64,000 bases of DNA from NCBI GenBank assembly GCA_013433145.1, contig CM024183.1, forward strand, positions 1,687,001 through 1,751,000. The letters run 5' to 3'. Below are positions 51,873 through 64,000 of this stretch, piece by piece. A program made the position numbers and the translations under genes. The stretch comes from Ascaris suum (taxonomy: Eukaryota > Nematoda > Chromadorea > Rhabditida > Ascarididae). Position 1 is the first letter of the stretch, and each line of letters opens with the position of its first letter. Below the pieces are notes generated by a model, which was given only the letters and a program-made list of their open reading frames with translations, ran no database searches and had not been told where the DNA came from.

Positions 51873-52103
51873 TCATAGGCAGGATCGAGTCGTAAAACAT
51901 AATGATATGCGGTGCGCACTGAGCTGGGCGAGTAATGTGGCGTCATCGGATACAACAACGAGAGGATGGAGCAATGTACTCCAGGATATATAACTTCTAC
52001 AGGTATCGTGCATCCATTTCTCAGCATTCATTACAATACCTTTTCTTTCATACGTAGGAGTGCATAACTGCCATTCAGCAGTTCCAGTATAAGTGTTTTC
52101 CAC
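51873..52103 (-). pseudogene. Possible decayed mariner-like transposase fragment
   Basis: On the minus strand one frame reads TGTAEWQLCTPTYERKGIVM and then WMHDTCRSYIS; the neighbouring frame continues with TPHYSPSSVRTAYHYVLRLD and EGK. Mariner transposases have an ordered set RKGIV..HDNARPH..HPPYSPDLAPxDYHLF..L..GK near their C-terminus, and the order and rough spacing resemble it across a frameshift. The catalytic Asp context is degraded and no terminal inverted repeats were seen. Chance resemblance is possible. Confidence 0.22.
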
Positions 52104-52267
52104 TTCAGGAATATTCCTATGCGCTGCGTTTGCGTCGTCGTTTTACGAGCGAATGAACTCAGCTAATGGACTTTACTTCCTCTGCTTAATTTTTCTGCAG
52201 AGGTATTGTTTATTGGCTAAGATCAAAGCTCGAGCCCGGCAGCTTCGAAGAAGCCATTGTTGTCATA

Positions 52268-52327
52268 CTCCTACTCCTCCCTCTTCCCTCACCTCTCCCT
52301 CCCTCCCCCCCCCCCCCCCCTCCACTC
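52268..52327. repeat. Polypyrimidine tract with a 16-bp C run
   Basis: A CT-only stretch that ends in an uninterrupted C run at about 52305-52320. Similar C runs occur at 41691-41704 and 28505-28525. Confidence 0.9.
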
Positions 52328-55300
52328 AACCTCCGCTGTCGCTATGCAGTGAACTTTTACGCTAACGATATATGAGCAATTCTGCCGACCACCACTATAT
52401 GAAAGTAGAAAACATTTGTGTTATTATTGCACAGTATAATGACATTCGTCATGCTTTCATGACGAGCGCTCTGAAGTTATGCACTTAATCAGCTTTTGTG
52501 TGAAATACGAAAACATGTTCGGTGAATATTATTTAACTGTATTGATTATGTACTTTTATATGCTTATAGAACAATTTCATTGCATATATATATGTATTAG
52601 GTAGTACCTATTTCTACTAATACTGCAATATCACAAGTGATATTAGAGCATTTGTTAGTGCTCTAACTAGTGCTGCTATAGCGCTACTAAAGGCCAAAAC
52701 CATTACTGTACTTATTTGTCACAGAAGCAGTACTATAGTTGCATTACTCTTATGATGGAAGAATTATTAGATATTATTATAGCATTTCAATTATTGATGA
52801 AGTGTTTCATAAAAGAGATAATGTTCTTCTATTCTATATAATAGAGAAATTAATTAAAACATACAAAACTTTTTATTTGAATTTAATTCTTTCTTTACAA
52901 TATTATAGTAACAATATTTTTGCAAACGCATATCACTATTAACGTAAATATAAAGTTATCATTCAGATATACTTCTAGATGATTTCTTCCGATTTTTTCA
53001 TACTCCTTTCCTCTCTTCAATCGGCTATCGCTCGTATTACTATAAGAAATTTTCCGTTTTGCCCATTGTTTGTTTGCGATCCTTCGATTGATCATCGCTC
53101 CTGTAAGCGTTTAAAAGTTCATATTAGTAAGTGAAATGTTGATGATCATATATAGGTAGGACAATCGATCAATCAATTCATATATCGGCAATCTTCTTTT
53201 GTATTTGTGAAGCAATTGCTTATGAAAGGTGATATGTTATGTCGTAAATGAGAACAACAAACTTGATGACATTCATTTCCGCTACCGTACCTTTAGTATC
53301 TCCGCGCAGGCAATACCCACCTATCTCAAGCGTGATGTCATGTTATGCGATCACCAAAAAAATCGGTCTGCAATAATGATCCCAAAGTTTATGCATTAAA
53401 CCCTCCTCATCCCCCTTCCCCCGCGTCCCACTCCGCGAGAAACGATCAACGTTATGAAGTCGACAATGACTGTGGTGATCGAAACATAATCGCCTTATAA
53501 GATTCAATAAAAAGGTAACAACTGTGTGGGGATGTCCAAGTGCACAATTCAGTGTTATTGGAATAAACTCAATAGAACCAAGGTGAAGAATATCGCACAA
53601 TTATCGGCATTTATTGATGCTAAGATATGAGCCAATCCTATTCAATGAGAAACGAATACAGTTCTCGTCCTCTCTTCCGTTAATTACTCACCTGGCTAAT
53701 TATAATTTTTCTTCTATTCAGTGAACATTCGTTTTCTGTAGAGCTCATTTCATTATCTTTTACTGTAGTAGCATTGCAACCTTTCTACAAATATTAGAAT
53801 TTTTTGATCGCTGCACAGAGGCATTAAAATAAATGGAATTTTTTGTCGGTGCATAGATGAAGTGAAAAAAAAGCAAGAAAGCGCACCAGGAAGTTGCAAC
53901 AGCAAATGCTTTTTGCAGAAAGAGTGCCTACAGATACGACCCTTAGCGACCAAGCAGGTATCTAAATACTTAAGTAAAAAACTTGTTTCTTAGTACACCT
54001 GGGTATCTACAGCTCACAGAGGAGTTTACCAGATGGGACGAAAACTCCGCGAGATTACTTGAGGTATAAATTGAATGTAGACCAAATTTCACCTTCATAG
54101 CTTTCCTGATTTTCGAGTTGAAAGTATTGAACGGATAGAAACGTTTATTATACCTATTTAGAAATGTGATATCACTACCCTCCGATGGAAGCAGCTTATT
54201 GAAAGCTAAGATGGGAAATCGTTGAGTATTTTGTTATGAAGTTGGTGGCATCCTTTAATAATGCATCACCTATTCAAGCAAATTAATCTTGATATTTGTA
54301 CTACAATTATTCAAGTATACTAAGCAATTTGAGAATATATCCCTATTGTTTTATATCGCTGAGAAACAATCAAATATGAGAAAATAATGCAGAAGAAATT
54401 TGTAAGCAAAAATTCCTCATTATCTATACAACCTGCTAGATGGATAAAATATTCGAAATTTAACAACTTTGCGAAATCTTCAATATCTCTTACTTTCTGT
54501 CGCCTTGAAAATAATGATGACAATTATAGGTTTAGATAAATCAAACACATCGAATTTCGATAGCATTACTATTGAATAAAGGAGCCAATCGGTTCGAACT
54601 TTACCACTGAGGTAACCGAACCGTTCCAGTTTTCAAACTGTACCAAACTGAACATATGCCAAGCAGTCTCATCAACGAAACCTAAGAAACGATAGATGCG
54701 AAAAGAGGAAATCATTTCAAGTTACTCACTCTTTCAATGTCGGTGTTTTCCCTAAACTCGATGCTGAGGATTGTTTTGTTCGCCAATCGTCCCGCTCTTC
54801 CAGGAATGTTCCTAAGATTCAGTCGTTACCGGGAGCTAACAGGCAATTGTTGGTCACAACTAATAGACGAGTACTACCTATGAACCAATATCATTTTGTT
54901 ATCACCTCAAAGCTTGAACGACGATCAATACTATTTAACTGCAAAAGTTAAAACCTGACGAAAAACCTCATCACTTTCAATACGCCTCAATTGCAAGACT
55001 CATTTCAATTTCCTTTTTTTTTCAATTTCTTCCATCTCTACCCTATCCTTTCTCTCTTCGTTGTTCGCTCTCCAATGTGATGATGTTTTTTTCATTATGC
55101 GACGAGAAAGCAAATCGATCGGTCGAGTGCAACGCGTAATGCACACTGCTCAAGTAATAATTATATAGCGTGAAGGGAATTTTTAGTCGATTCTCATCGT
55201 TCAATCAATCGCTATGAAATGAGAGTTCTAATTTAGTACTTTAAGAGAAAAAGTGCATTAATAACAGGTAAGGCAGGTAGAGCATAGGTAATGATAGATA

Positions 55301-56973
55301 TATAAACCGACATCGATGTTAAATATATCTCGAAGAGTTGCATTATTCGATTTTTCATCACTAATATTATTACCCCATATGACAAACGAGAAAAAGGGGT
55401 TGGGAAACGAGTGAGTGAAATGGTTAGAGCACTGCAAGCAGGTTTCAATGATGTGCAATGCGGACATCGTTTCACCTCATCCCGTAGGTATATGCATCGA
55501 GAGAATTTGATTTCATAAAAACCCCTGAAGAGAAACGCCCATAACTGTAATTATCCGGCAAAATATTAGAAGAAAATAGTAAAAGCATGACTAATCATTT
55601 CAATTTGCTGAGCATTTTTTTCAAGCCTAGAAATATTGGAATTGAAAAAAAAAAAACTTTTTATGCAGAGGAGAGTGGATGTGATGCAAGATTTGGAAAT
55701 ACGCATTAGGTTCATTATATTTATAAAATTAGATAATAATTCACGGGAAATTCGTTGAACTTTGAAAGGGACCAAAAACTTTTTTTTCTGGAAAATTTAA
55801 CTGAGATAGAATTATTCATCAACTCTCTTGGAACTGAAATTTGGAAGGTAGTATTTAAAACTCTCAGCGATAATATTTGTCCCTGTGACCACAGTGGAAA
55901 AGACTGAGACGGCTATATACTTTTGCAATTTCCCTCAGAAGTTGAAACAATTTCGCGGGAAGCTAGCAAAACAATAAAGCATACAAAATAATGCACTTAT
56001 ATTTTAACTAAAGTAACTGCTCTTGTGTTTTTCATTTTCGGCGAAATCGTTTGCACGATGTGACTGCTATTAAATGAATTCGAATAACCAATTTTCATTT
56101 TCCTCCTGTCCATTCAGTAAAATTTTTGCCTTCTCATGAAAAGTAACAACCATATAGCATTATTGCTTCGCCATCTTTATATATCAACTTCTAAGTTAGT
56201 GATAGGGGTAACACTAGCCTGACACGAACTTCAAGTGCACGCGTCTATGGCAGCCTAGTTGGTTAAGATATCTATCCAAAATCGAAAGGTCGAAGATTTG
56301 AGTCTCTCATCCAGAACAACATTTTCATAGCTATTAAACAATACTCTCCAAAGATGGTGAAATTTTAATGCTGTAACATTGCAAAAACACGAAACATTCA
56401 ACACCCTAACATCACAGTACACAATGAATATAATCCAACTATGTGCCCACTTGAATATTATTGAGGTAATAATTTTAGGCAAACTTGAGCTGTTAATCTA
56501 TGTAGATCGATAGCTCACAAATGTGAAGAATCTTGTTCTCCGCATAAAAAGTTCATAGACTCTCGACATTCAATGCTAAATGAGCTCCGCACTTCTCCTT
56601 CAACAAAGCATATCCGCTCTTTCCTATTCAAAATGATGAAACGAATGATGTGTTAAGCTTAGTGCAACTTAACATCCCACTTTCTCGAGTGAATTCCTGT
56701 GATGATGAATTTGCCTGAAATTTCAGGTTCTTGTCGGGAAAGGAGGGAAGTTTCTTGATGGAGAGATTTAGTTGAGGGGGGAGGGGGTTATTTTTGTCCT
56801 TAAATATTTAACAGGGTGAAGTTATTCCAGGATTTCAAGAAGGGAAAAAGTTAATCGAAGTAAGAGGGCAAATGAATTTTTCATCTCAGTTAAACAGGTA
56901 AAAGAAAGAAATTTGTGAAACAAAGAATGAATTACTTGGTGGTAGTTGCAGTAATGAACGCAAGAATACATCG

Positions 56974-63968
<6,995 letters not shown>

Positions 63969-64000
63969 CTGAATGCGAATAAAATAGTCATTCCGTGATA

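Larger units (their letters stand above)
45564..56973. other. Gene-poor region
   Basis: Apart from the possible mariner relic near 52 kb, no gene could be supported. At 46367 a good acceptor (ttgcttcattgcag) is followed by two open frames (IRIQKRHIMSPRRERL or HATGWPGDKNPKAPYH) that stay undecided. A GC-richer patch at 48.9-49.35 kb could be a promoter or 5' UTR. A run of TM-like and low-complexity frames elsewhere looks like chance. Confidence 0.4.

Overview
The window is nuclear DNA from a nematode, most likely a parasitic species. It is AT-rich, with spliced genes made of short exons (50-220 bp) in introns of a few hundred bp to several kb, consensus gtaagt/gtgagt donors, and acceptor-like sites just upstream of start codons that fit spliced-leader trans-splicing. 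A secreted SXP/RAL-2 family protein and a nematode-type serpentine chemoreceptor support this. Species and clade cannot be read from the sequence. All gene models were assembled by eye from reading frames, splice signals and phase continuity, without RNA evidence.

Layout, left to right. (1) About 0.3-8.6 kb, minus strand: a Sra/Srab-like chemoreceptor GPCR in seven recognised exons, with one short piece still missing after TM1. A possible signal-peptide exon lies on the opposite strand inside it. (2) 8.6-13.3 kb: mostly non-coding AT-rich DNA, with an unresolved coding-like stretch at 9.1-10.0 kb. (3) 13.3-29.2 kb, minus strand: a complete 20-exon gene for V-type H+-ATPase subunit a, conceptual length 876 aa, every junction in phase. 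(4) 29.2-33.8 kb: no firm gene, but a ~110 bp-arm inverted repeat at 32.25-32.52 kb. (5) 33.8-35.6 kb, plus strand: a complete 3-exon SXP/RAL-2 gene of 150 aa. (6) 35.6-57 kb: gene-poor, with long exon-like open frames on the plus strand at 40.81-41.26 and 44.31-44.66 kb, a possible exon at 45.5 kb, a possible mariner transposase relic near 52 kb and many simple repeats. (7) 57-64 kb, minus strand: the 3' five exons of an unrecognised single-pass membrane protein with a strongly basic tail; its 5' end lies beyond the window.

The genes look independent: spacing is too large for an operon, and their roles differ (organelle acidification, chemosensation, secreted antigen family, unknown membrane protein). 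No rRNA, tRNA or CRISPR was seen. The least explained items are the right-end membrane protein, the two plus-strand open frames at 41 and 44 kb, and the large hairpin-forming repeat.
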